From Siderastrea radians (taxonomy: Eukaryota > Cnidaria > Anthozoa > Scleractinia > Rhizangiidae): a stretch of 64,000 nt of DNA. A program made the translations under genes and the position numbers. Shown here piece by piece: positions 46,313 to 58,100 of this stretch (its first letter is position 1; the number at the start of each line of letters is the position of its first letter). The notes beneath the pieces were generated by a model. It was given only the letters and a program-made list of their open reading frames with translations. It did no database searches and was not told the DNA's origin. Location of the stretch: NCBI GenBank assembly GCA_964017195.1, contig OZ024889.1, positions 68,272,358-68,336,357 of the forward strand. The letters run 5' to 3'.

Positions 46313-46819
46313 TTAATATGCAAACACGCTTTTAGTCCTGTTTACAGTCTACATTTCTCTCACATGTTTCTTGCAACCATCGACGAAAAATAACGTCCCC
46401 TGTACTGTACCTCCGTGAATACTGTCATCTGTACACTGAATTACTTACAACAAAATTGTAGTTTTAAAGCATTTTTCTTGAGTATAGTTGCTTTGGTTAG
46501 AAATGGATGCTTGAAACATGTGCATGTGCTTTTGAAAATGTGTACTTCCCAAGTTAGTTTACTACATATCAAAACTTGCACATTTGAACATTAGAATGCA
46601 CCTTCGCTGAACAGTATGGCATGACAGCGGGCTTTCTAGCATTGTAACGTATCACAAATGACAAGAAAAAAGTTAAAAATGCTCGAAGTAATGTGCCCTT
46701 TTTTAACATAAAATTTAAATTGGTAATGTGACCTATAAGTAAAGGTTTCGTTATACAAAAACAAGTAAAAATCAACTCTGGTAAAATCGAACGACGTTTC
46801 AGTGTCGTCATGACGCCAT

Positions 46820-47095
46820 TTTCAAGTTCAAAAATGATTCAAATAAACCGTCAGGAATTGTAGCTGGAGATTAACATAAATGATTAATGCAGAGTCACGC
46901 AAATAGTTTAGCTCGAATTGAGTCCGATTGGACATTAAGAGATGATAGTTGCTAATTAGAGAATTGACACCATCTCTTAATGTCCAATCGGACTCAATTC
47001 GAGCTAAACTATTTGCGTGACTCTGCATTAATCATTTATGTTAATCTCCAGCTACCATTCCTGACAGTTTGTTTGAATCATTTTTGAACTTGAAA
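46820..47095. repeat. Large near-perfect inverted repeat (arms ~125 bp)
   Basis: 46820-46944 and 46971-47095 are complementary with few mismatches (GTCACGCAAATAGTTTAGCT on the left, its complement on the right), with a 26-nt spacer. No TIR transposon ends or ORF recognised. Confidence 0.9.
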
Positions 47096-47398
47096 ATGTG
47101 ACCTAATGCCTTTTATGTTCGCGTCGATTTTATTTTCGTCATTTTCGACGTTACTTATTAAACATAGCAAAAAAAAACTGTTAAGCCAATGTTGTAAGAT
47201 TTTTGCTAATTAGCTAAACCTTGCAAAATAAAAGGCATTCGGGTAAACAGATAACCACTGATAAAATTTTTTTAACAAAAAAACCAAGCGCATAGAGTGG
47301 TAAACTGAGATGACATCATTTTCCGAAAGTAATGCTTAGTGTTCAAAACGTGTTAAGCAAAATATAATAGCATTATTTGGTTAGGTACAAAATTTCGT

Positions 47399-47443
47399 TG
47401 GCAAACCGTTGTATAGCTTTTAAAGCTATACAACGGTTTGCCA
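47399..47443. repeat. Perfect palindrome, 22-bp arms
   Basis: Arms 47399-47420 and 47422-47443 match exactly (TGGCAAACCGTTGTATAGC...) around one unpaired base at 47421. Confidence 0.97.
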
Positions 47444-47446
47444 GTA

Positions 47447-47579
47447 ATTTGGAGTAATTTCTGAAAAGGTACAACTCAAAATACATGCCTGCGAAAAGTT
47501 CGGGCTCAGTAAATTACTGAGCCCGAACTTTTCGCAGGCATGTATTTTGAGTTGTACCTTTTCAGAAATTACTCCAAAT
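47447..47579. repeat. Perfect palindrome, 65-bp arms
   Basis: Arms 47447-47511 and 47515-47579 are exact reverse complements with an AAT loop (47512-47514). It lies 3 bp from the previous palindrome. No mismatch seen in 65 pairs. Confidence 0.97.
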
Positions 47580-48816
47580 CAGAAATTTTTGAATACTTTT
47601 TTCGACATCATCACTTTACAACTCTATTACAAACACATGTCGAAAACCTTACTGTTGTATACCAATCCCCCCCCCAAAACGCAACCGTAAATAGTCCCTT
47701 ATTTGTCCCTCACTGTGATTTACGACTCCGATCCCGATTCCAAGTCCATGCGAATTTAGCATGACCCAGTGACCGCAATTATTATAGAAGTGCACAACCG
47801 CTCTCTTAACGTTATTGCAGGAAATTTTCACGACACCAGTTTTCGCGATAAATCTTCGAAATCAATTAAAATTTTCCTGTAATTACGCTCATTCTGTTTG
47901 TTACGCTAATACAATTAACTGCTCGCTCTTGGTTTAATAGACTATGACAGACGATAGAAACGCTATGCCTAAGCTCGCAGTCCCATTAACCGGTCCTTCA
48001 CCTAAGCACCTAACATCAGGAACGAAAAAATATCCATAAGTGTATGGCACCCTCTATCAATTCTAAACAGAATTACTTGATACGTTAAGTCTCTTATGGC
48101 ATTAAGTCTCTCATGGCACATTATGTGCTTACAAATGAAAAAGTTCTTAGGGTCAGCAAAGGGACCTCATTTAACAAACTAATATCAAAGGGTCTTAAGT
48201 TTTATTACTATGCGGCATTTATGGGCATCTTGTGTACCAAAGAAATTCATACACGGACTGTTAAGTGGTCCACACGATTGGCGCTTAACTACAGATTCTA
48301 TAGCACTGAAGCGACAGGGAGTATTATTACTCCCCCCTCCCCCCCCCCCAGATGGTATGCTAGTTCATTGCAGCATACTGTCGGGCATTTTTTTAACGGT
48401 CGCTGATACCCATTTGTACACCTGGATAGACTGAGAAAATGTGGAGTAAAAGTTCTTATCTATGAAAATTACACGACAGCGGGGACCAAGCGTGAACTTA
48501 CGATCTTCAGATCTGAAGTCCAACGCGCTAACCACTGCACCAACAGACCTTTACATTACACCAGTAGCTTGCTCATAACAGTCAACAAAACGGGTAACAA
48601 AATGCGGGAAGGTTCCTTTTAAGGCTTAACTGTTCTTCAACTAATTTTGGGTAATTGAGTTGTTGTTGTTTTTGTCTTTAAAGGGGTATGATAGACCAGC
48701 AAGTTAGTCGAATCTGTTTACCATCACAGTCGACTTTGGAAAACGCTGCCTACGACCATTTGTTATGCATAAAAATGTTTGTAAAAAAACTAGCCTAAAT
48801 AAAACGTCCATGCCTC
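47580..48816. other. Intergenic tail of the receptor gene
   Basis: Downstream of the receptor stop on its strand. Contains a tRNA-like repeat at 48478-48549 and C-runs near 47668 and 48338. No polyadenylation signal was confidently placed. Confidence 0.5.
48478..48549 (-). repeat. tRNA-derived repeat
   Basis: Minus strand TGGTGCAGTGGTTAGCGCG resembles box A, followed by an anticodon-like loop CTTCAGA. The box B region (AGTTCACGCTT) is degraded. Likely a SINE remnant. Confidence 0.55.
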
Positions 48817-49118
48817 TCAAAGCTCATCGTGGTCCACGAAGGGTTTGCTATCGTCAAAATTAATTTCTTCGCGGCTGTGATTATAGTACATATTGCCCGA
48901 CTGTTTCTTGCTGATCGCATTCTTCATTCTTGATCGAAGCGAAGGTCTAAGCGTTTCTCCATCTACTGAAAACTGGAAGGACTCGTTTCTCGTGCGACAG
49001 TACTTGTACAAGACAACAGCGACAATGGCGACAACAATTACCACTAAAATTACCACGATGGCTATTAATGCGCCAGTCGAGATGGACTTCTTCGATGCTT
49101 GTGGGGGCGCTGGGGTTA
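48817..49118 (-). CDS. Receptor last exon: transmembrane helix and tail
   Basis: Acceptor CTCTTGATTTCAG; stop TGA at 48819-48817. Encodes TPAPPQASKKSISTG, then a ~22-residue Ile/Val/Ala helix (ALIAIVVILVVIVVAIVAVV), a YKYC stop-transfer and a basic then acidic tail. The tail holds YYNH (fits a Grb2-type pYxN site) and ends DHDEL (fits a class III PDZ ligand, D/E-x-hydrophobic). Confidence 0.92.
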
Positions 49119-52100
49119 CTGAAATCAAGAGAATAAAAACAACAAAAGTTAACTTTGGCGAAGGCGCGAACAAACGTTGCAGGATGGCTTGCATTGCCCG
49201 GAAATTGAATGTCGTGTGCAACGTTGTAAACGCACAATGCTATTTTTGTTCTCCAAGTAGCACCTTACGTTGAATGTGTCTTAAATGTGAGTCAGACTTA
49301 TTTACGCAAGCGCGGATTACATGTGACGCAAATAGTGGGTTTAATCTTTTAAGCCCTAACAGTGACGAAAATGAAATTTCTCTTTACAATATCACTACTT
49401 GATAATGAAGTTACGACTGGAGAAATGCGTTAAAAGAAGAAATGTTGACACAGTCGTGATAACTCAGAAAAAATCTGAGTCCTCCCGACAGGAGTCGAAC
49501 CCATGACCTTCCAGCTGCCGGTTGGATGCTCTAACCACTGAGTTATGGGGGACTCGTGGTGAGCGAGGACATATAACTAGGTTCATATGTGACACAGGCC
49601 TGCTTATACTACAGGCTCGTAGCGTCAAGTGATAAATGTAAACATGATAATGAAGTCACGACTGGAGAAATGTGTTAAAAGAAGAAATGTTGACACAGTC
49701 GTGATAACTCAGAAGAAATCTGAGTCCTCCCAACGGGAGTCGAACCCATGACCTTCCAGGTGCCGGTTGGATGCTCTAACCACTGAGCTATGGGGGACTC
49801 GTGGTGAGCGAGGCCATATAACTAGGTTCATATGTGACACAGGCCTGCTTATACTACAGGCTCGTAGCGTCAAGTGATAAATGTAAACATGATAATGAAG
49901 TTACGACTGGAGAAATGTGTTAAAAGAAGAAATGTTGACACAGTCGTGATAACTCAGAAAAACTCTGAGTCCTCCCAACGGGAGTCGAACCCATGACCTT
50001 CCCGGTGCCGGTTGGATGCTCTAACCACTGAGCTATGGGGGACTCGTGGTGAGCGAGGCCATATAACTAGGTTCACTTGACGCTACGAGCCTGTAGTATA
50101 AGCAGGCCTGTGTCACATATGAACCTAGTTATATGGCCTCGCTCACCACGAGTCCCCCATAGCTCAGTGGTTAGAGCATCCAACCGGCACCTGGAAGGTC
50201 GTGGGTTCGACTCCCGTTGGGAGGACTCAGATTTTTTTCTGAGTGATCACGACTGTGTCAACATTTCTTCTTTTAACAATATCACTACTTGTTTAGACAT
50301 TCAAGTGATAAGAATAAAGGAAATAATCACCAAGGACAAAATGTCTTGATATTTAGACAAGTTCTCCTTACTAGTCCCACTGATAAGAAATGTACGGAGA
50401 ACAGTAAGGAGAATATACATTGTTATATCAGGGCTTAAACTTACACGTACACGCGTACAAACTTACATTGGCCGGGACTGACTCCATCCACAATGAGCAC
50501 CGCTGACCTCCTGTCATCGCCGTACTTATTTTTATAAACGCAGGTGTACGTTGCAGCGTCGTCAACAGAAACCTGGAACAGCTTGAGTAACCCAGCCTCG
50601 TTATCGATATATACTCTCTTGGATGGCTTAATGGTGTCCGAGTTTTTCAACCACGTCAGTGTTGGTTCAGGGGCGCCAAGTCCACGACAAAAGAAACTCA
50701 CATTTGCCCCTGAAAGAACGGAGACGTCTTTTGGAGGACTGATTATCGTTGGAGGACCTTGAAAAAAAGAGACAATGAAAAACTAAGTTGTAATCACAGG
50801 AAATATAGCAAAATCAACGTCAAAACACCAGACTCCATTTTTTCACTTGTGATCCATACTGTTGCTGTGCGAGAAGGGTAGCTAATTAAATCTTTGCAGA
50901 ACTCTGGCCAATCACAATAAGCGCAAAAAACACATTGAGCCAATCAGCCCTCGAAGCGAAAAAGTGCAACCGGTGCCAAGCGCGGGAAAATACTCAATCG
51001 AAGCCAAAGAAAACGCGTGCACGACGTGCACTGCCAAGCGCGGGAAATATTAACCACTGCCAAACGCGGGAAAACGCGCGTAAGAAAACTCACGATTGGA
51101 TAAGTTAGCTGTTAATTGTGTCACATAAAGCTTTCTTTCCGAATCAGAACAAATAATAATTGCACTGGCTTGGCAGCAAAGCGCACATCCACTACAAACA
51201 AAGTAATTACATTTACATTTTAGCACTAAGTAAACACTGAAAAAGGTAATACGACGAGTTAACCCTTTAAACCCCCTCCATAGATTTTGTTGATTACTAA
51301 TTGAGAGAACCTGTTTAAACATCAAGACAATTCATGCTTGGTGATCATTTGCCAAATTCTCATGATCTGTATGTGTTATAATACATTGATACGATGAGGA
51401 GAAATTTGGTGCTGATCACTGTTGGGGCTTGAAGGGTTAAGTCTCCTCTGCATTTCGACGATAACAAAAACACTCTTGAAACTCACAAACACTCACCAGA
51501 TATCAACAGCCTTCCCGGCACAACACGAACACTCCCACGATTCCACGAAATACACGAGTACACGGCGATGTCTTCCTTCGTGATCTGCCGGATCTGTAAT
51601 TGACTGGAGGTGAAGGCTGTAGCGGTTACGTCAGTCTTGACCGTAAATCTGCTGCTATTTGTTACCAGTACCCCATCTCTTTTCCAAACTACTTGAGGTT
51701 TAGGAACGCCCGTCACGTTACATTTAAGAGTCACTCTACCACCCTCAGTAGCTACAGTTCTCTTACGGGGGTAGTCTAGGAACCTCACTGTCACTAGATA
51801 AACAACAAACAGGAAAATAGCAAAATGGTTTTTTAACCGTCAGCTTCGAAACTCGTTAAATTTCCACAGAATGCGCTGCATGTCTTGAAAATTTGGTACG
51901 CTTCTAGAGTGCATTATGCAATGTGCAATACGAAATGTGCAATACTCAGCATGCAGTATGCCAGACGCAGTATGCAGCATACAATATGATGAATACGCAA
52001 TCGATATATGCGATAGACTTGAATAAATTCTCCCCGCAAATTGGCGCATTCTGCCTTCTGGCATGACTCGTACAAATCGCGTATTCTGCTCAAAATGCTG

Positions 52101-55100
52101 CTCAGTCGGGCAACGAAATTCTGCTCGAATTCTGCTCGATACTGTAGTACTTAGCCATTCATTGTGAGTTTTATTTGTAGAGTTTACCACGTTGGAAGTA
52201 TCTTTTAGTAATACCACTTAGTGTGAACGTATTACCACCTGTGTTAGTGTGAACGTGTAGGCGCATTTTTTGTGATACCCTAGGGTTATGTGGTGCTGGC
52301 TCCTTTTAGCTAATACCATGTAAGACGCGAAACGACAACGTAGCCAATTTAGATTTGTTTTCAATTTGCCGGTATTTTTTTCTAATTTTTCTTTTAACTC
52401 GCAGAAAAGAGAGCCCATAACATGGAAGAAGGCCTTTCATGTATCTTTTTTGTTGCTGATGTTTTCCCGTATTTCCTCAAATTCTGCTCGAAAATGCGGT
52501 ATTCTGCCGGCAAAATGCTCACTGCCGCAGGTGGTGAACTATGCTCGGAATTCTGCCCGCAGAATTTATCCAGCCCTCACGTGCAATGGTAAGATTACAG
52601 TATTATAATTCCAATATTTCCTTACATCCAACAACGAGAGATGCATTCGCCCTGGCTTCTCCCAGTTCATTAACAAGAGTACATTCATAAAGCCCAGCGT
52701 CCTCAAACTGCGCGTCTTTAATCCTCAGTGTGTAGCGTCTATCCTGTAACTCGTACTTTTGATTGGCAGGGATGTTTTTCCCTTTGAACTTCCACGTGAT
52801 GTTGCACGGAGGGAAACTGGACACGATACAGCTTAAGTTCGCGGTGTCGCCTCTGTTGACATCTGCAGACAGAAGGCCGAGGATTCGCGGGGCTTCTGCG
52901 AGGGGAAAAGAAGGAGACAAGATTATAGCTGCTTTAATATTCATTGGAAACAGCTTGCCTCAAATTAACTCTCATATCTACAGTTTTTCTTGTACCCACA
53001 CTTACTTTTGAATTTATAATTATTAATTTATAATTATTTCATTCTTGTTTGCTTGTAAGCTATTATTTTTTTGATATATCTCTTTAATCCACTTGCTTCA
53101 CCGATTAACTTGTTTGACGAAACGCAAGCAAAATACCCGTGACACGGCCCCTTTAACCGTCTCACATGCAGGACAGATTCGCGTCCCTTTTCCTTCATAT
53201 AGAACAAGACGGCCCCCTGAATAAACGCGGCCAACCAATCTGGTTGGCTTTCAAGATAAACAAAAACGTTCAGGCTGTATACGGAGGGGAGAGGAACGGG
53301 CAGTTAAATATCTTATCTCCCTATTCTTAAACTCATTTTTCTCCCTCCTCCCTGATTTTTTTGCCCGTTTCTCCCTCCTCCCTGTTTTTTCACCTTTCTC
53401 CCTGATTATGCTTTAACGGGTTTACATTACGTAACACTACACTGCAGTTGAAGTTCCTTCCAATATTGTCACTTTACTAAAGAACTTTGTGCTCTTTGAA
53501 TACCTACAAACTGCTAGACTTAACATGTAGTAACAGGGTACCTATGAATGATGTACGCTATCTTTGTGATTTTGCCAAACCAACACGCTCTTTTCCTCAT
53601 CTCAAGAGAAATTATATCCTCATGATCCCTTATGAGTTCCTCTCATTTCTTCTTGTTTCTCTTTTGTATGGCATTTGATGTCTTGCCTTACTCTTACTCT
53701 CAGCTTTTATCTATAATCACACAGTTCTCACTGGATGCAGCAAAGCCAGAATTTCCTTTAATATATTTTATGATCAAATTAAGTCTGTAAACAAAAATGT
53801 TCTTTTTAAAGAAAGACATGACACTTTGCCAGTTTGCAGGCACTTGAACCCACCTGCTGCTACGCGTAAGTGTGAGCATGTTAGACTCTCAGTTCGTCGT
53901 CACTGTCACTATCGCTATTATTCAAAGAACCTTCAACTTCACTTTCCTGAGGAACAAGTTCGCTGATGTCCAACATCCCAAAGATTTGGTCAGTAAATTT
54001 GATGATTTTCTAGTACCTTAAGGACGGTGCCCCTTTTGTTACTGCGCATACGTTCTCCGCATCTCGGGTCTGGGGTGCGTTTCTCGAAAGCCCCGAAAAC
54101 ATTTCGGTCCCGAAAAGCCATTTATAAAAACATGAACAACTCATTCTGCAAAGCTGTTATTTTAACATGTCTTCAAGGTAAGAAATGTATAACTAATAGG
54201 GGAAGTTTGATGTTTAGAAAGTTCTTTATTTACAGGATACAGAGTAACTTATCGTGCTCAAAATCGACCCGAAAAGTCTCGGGGCTTTCGAGAAACGCAC
54301 ACCTGGTCCGAGATATTTGGGTTTCTTAAGGAATTTGCCTACCAATACAACGGTATTGTTGCGCGGTTTATGACTATGTGGAAAAAGGAGATCTTAGCAA
54401 GGGCTATCAGAATCCTAAAAGAAAATTGGGGGTAACCGCGCATTTCTCAGAGATATTTGGAAAGAAAATGCCATACATTCTTTGTATTTTAAAGCTTTTT
54501 TTATAATTAGGGTTGCTTAGTTATTTCTGAAAAATGCGTGGTTACCCACATTTTTCTTTTTAGATTCCAATAATCCTTACTAAGATCTGCTTTTCCCCCA
54601 TAGTCATAACCTTTGCAACAGTACCTCTGTATTAGGACCCACCGTCGTTAAGAAGATTTGCCTACATCGCAACTTTTTTGTTTGTGGCTGTACTAGAAAT
54701 GTTTATTGGTTCTTGATGAGCGTTAAAATGTTAGGATTTGTACCGCACTAACGGGTCAAGATAACGCAGCATCATCCAGTAAACAAAGTCCATAAAATTT
54801 TTTTAAGTACGATTACATTGGCAGTTTAGTTTCATAGTTTTCTGACTTCCCTTCCTACAAATTATTCTTATTAAGCAGTTTGCAGTAGAAATATTTTTGC
54901 ACAAAAAGACTTCGGAGTTTTACGTGACACAGTGAAAGAGGGAAGTCCAGAACATGTCAATGTTTGAGTGACAGTCAAATCACTGTAAAAGATCACAAAA
55001 TGGAGCCGTTATCGGTGACATGAATGCCGAATGTGCGATTCCACGGTCTATATTAAAATACTTCTTAAGATTAAGTTGCTGTATTGTTTCACATTTCTGG

Positions 55101-58100
55101 GAACCTAATGGAAGAACTGAATCAGAAAGCACTAATCGTTTTATTGGTGACGCCTAAACAGACCTAAACACATGAAGTGCACAGAAAAGACAGAAAACTA
55201 GAAAGGCAAAACATTTCGTACTCACCATGGCCTTGCCCCTGACCTTCAACCTAAATATCACGTTTTGACGAACACTAGCATGACTAACTCAAGGTCTCAC
55301 GATTTTCCGATTTGACCTTGAAATCTCACGGTCAATCAGAATATCTTGAAATGGCTAAACAATGAAGCGAGAAATTCTCTAGCGACCTCTAGTAGCATGA
55401 AGCGCGAAAAATAACAAGAGACCATTCAAAATATCGCAAACACCTGTACCTGAGCTTACGGGCTCAAAATAGTCTTGGGTGCCCGGGGTTTACCCAGTCT
55501 TCTCTCGGTATAACTGTTTAGTGGGGAACAGATCCGTACAGTTTCTTATATCAGGATCTATTAAGGCCTTAAAGACTCATTTCACGTTTTTTTTAAGACA
55601 TCAGCTCCCTTCTCCCTTTTCATGCTGGTTCTCCCGTCTCCCAATTTTTTTGCGTCCTTTCTCCTTCCTCCCTATTTTTTTGGGCCATTTCTCCCTCCTC
55701 CCTAAACCGTTCCTCTCCCCTCTATACGAACCGTCGGTGATCATCGAAGAAACAACCAGCAAAACTCGTCTATCTCACCTTTGACAATGACTTGAGATTT
55801 GTTGCTTGTCACACTTCCATTGCTATTTACAAGAGTGCAAGTGTAATTTCCAGTGTCTTCTCTTGTAGCAGATTTTATAAGCAGCTGACCTGAGTTCGTG
55901 GTGATCCGCCTGGAGCTAATATCCTCCGCACGCAAAGGCTTGCCATCTTTTTTCCAATCCCACACGGTTGGAATGACCAGCGGGGGTTTGGAACGGCAAC
56001 GCAGAGTGATCAACTCCTGGGCCTTGACTACTGTTCTGTTGCGGGGCCCCTGATCAAATTCTGGAGGTTTGGAAGCTACGGCTAAAAAATAAAACACAGC
56101 AGGTGTTTTTTTCCCTTTCGTAGGTACCATTTGCCGCAGCAAATGTTCGCTGAGTGAAAGGAAGACAGCAAAGAACAAAAAATATTTTGTATAAATTTTT
56201 GACGGAAAACCCTTGAGTGTGCACTGGGGCAGTTTCACCAAAACCCTTTATGACGTTCTGTAAAAAAAAGTATTCTAGCTTTTTAGTCCCATCCGATCGC
56301 TACGCTCTCGACAAATTAAATTATAATTTTATTACAAGAATACGGTGTTCCTTACCTCGACATTCTTTGCCGTTCCCTGCGGTACCCGGGGAACACTGGA
56401 GACACACGGACTCTTTTGTGCCTGTCGGACTGAAAACAAGATCCACGCAACTGACTCCTGTATCGCACTCCTGAAAACAGAAAAGGCGATTAACGGGAAA
56501 TTACCAGGGATTATAATACGCTCAACAACATTACACCTTTTTTATGTTGGACAGAAAAAGAATTCACGGGAGATACATTTCTTAAAGGTTTGTTGAGGTA
56601 ATTTCTTCGCAAAGACGCTTATCAAGAGCGCTCTTTAACCATGGCACCGGCTTGATCTACGCGTGTTTTCCCGCGCCTGGCACCGGTTGTATGTCTTCCC
56701 GCGCTTGGCATCGATTGTAGGTCTTCCCGTGCACCTCAATAAGAATCCAATCTTCTCTCCCTTTCCCCCAGACTCATATATAAATAGCGACTGGGTACGA
56801 GTCTGGGTCTTCCCTGCGCTCAGGCGGCGCTTGGTATAGAACTAATAGTAGGCTGTATGTTTTCCCGCGCTTGAAACCGGTTACATGTTTTTCCACGCTA
56901 GGGTCTGTCGGATTATGCGCGTAAAATCGAGTATTATGCTTGCAGGCGTCACCCAGGAAACCAGAGTATTATGCTCAAAGTTATGCTCGGCTTGAGGTTT
57001 TATGCTCCTAATTATGCCGGACTAAAATGACGCCTTTCCATCCCGCACTTATTAATAAACATTCCTACACCATCTTTTCATATTACTTTAGAAATATAAG
57101 ATGTAGAACCAGGAGCCATAATCGGGAATGGAGACCGTAACTAACTGCCATTTTCAGTATTGGCGTTGGCCCCATCGAAAAAGACAAATGTGCTATTTTT
57201 AGAAAAAATTGCGCCATCGCGCGTGACACACGCGCGTGTGTGTTGCGAGGACTCTGCGCAGAGAAAAACAAACAAAATGGCGTCGGAAATTACCTTTGTT
57301 GGAGATGAATAAATTCAATTTCTGTCATCAGTGTCACTTCCTAATTTGAGGCAAGCCCTTGGGGAGAACTTTCTGGATAGTGACTCTGGATATGAGGATT
57401 ATACAAGTGATTCCGATGATGGCAGTGAGAATATTTTAGAAAAATCCTGTGGCGAAGATGTGTCGGACATGTCGGACGAGGATTTCACCGTTAGACGGAA
57501 GAAACGTTTTACTGGCAAAAATGGCGTCGAACTACGAAAAAATCAGTTGAAGGCGAATCAGGCAGAAAAAGGGAAAATTCATCTCGAATATATATTTCCT
57601 CTGAGGACGTACAGAGATTGAAGGGCAGCTGCAAAGACTGTAAAATGATTTTCCAAGCACGTACTGAAGAAAAGTAACGCACTGATAAATCGTTGTCACT
57701 TTTTTCACTGCAAGAAAAATAGTAACATATATTCAAATACCGAGTCAGCAAAGAAAATGTCTGTCGAGATTTCTCAGCGTATGTTTTCTGAAATAATGCC
57801 CGCCTTTACCGAAATGGCCGCAATGTTTATAATGAAGACCAAGAATAGTGAAAAGCGCGCCTTGTTTTCAATCAAATGCTCTCGTGGTGCGTTATCAATC
57901 GTCGACAAAATAGAGAACTGGAAAAACACCAAGAGAAAAAAGCTACTTCCGTCGATGAGAAGGAGAAAGATGAAGTGAAACTCCATGCTGCCCTAGTACT
58001 TAATATTACTTTCTGGGCAATTTACGAACCTAGAAGGGATACATAGCGCAGTGGATGTGGCAAGGGTTTCAACGACAGAGTGAGCTTTTAAAATTATTTT

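Larger units (their letters stand above)
53266..55735. mobile_element. 2.5-kb inverted-end element in receptor intron
   Basis: Ends GTATACGGAGGGGAGAGGAA and, inward from right, GTATAGAGGGGAGAGGAACG, each with TTTCTCCCTCCTCCCT stretches just inside. It holds the TTAA element at 54022-54647. No transposase recognised. Confidence 0.65.

Noticed and set aside
49480..50045. Three tRNA genes in tandem
   Set aside because: Position 33 is C, anticodon stems are weak and the units have SINE bodies and a shared target duplication.
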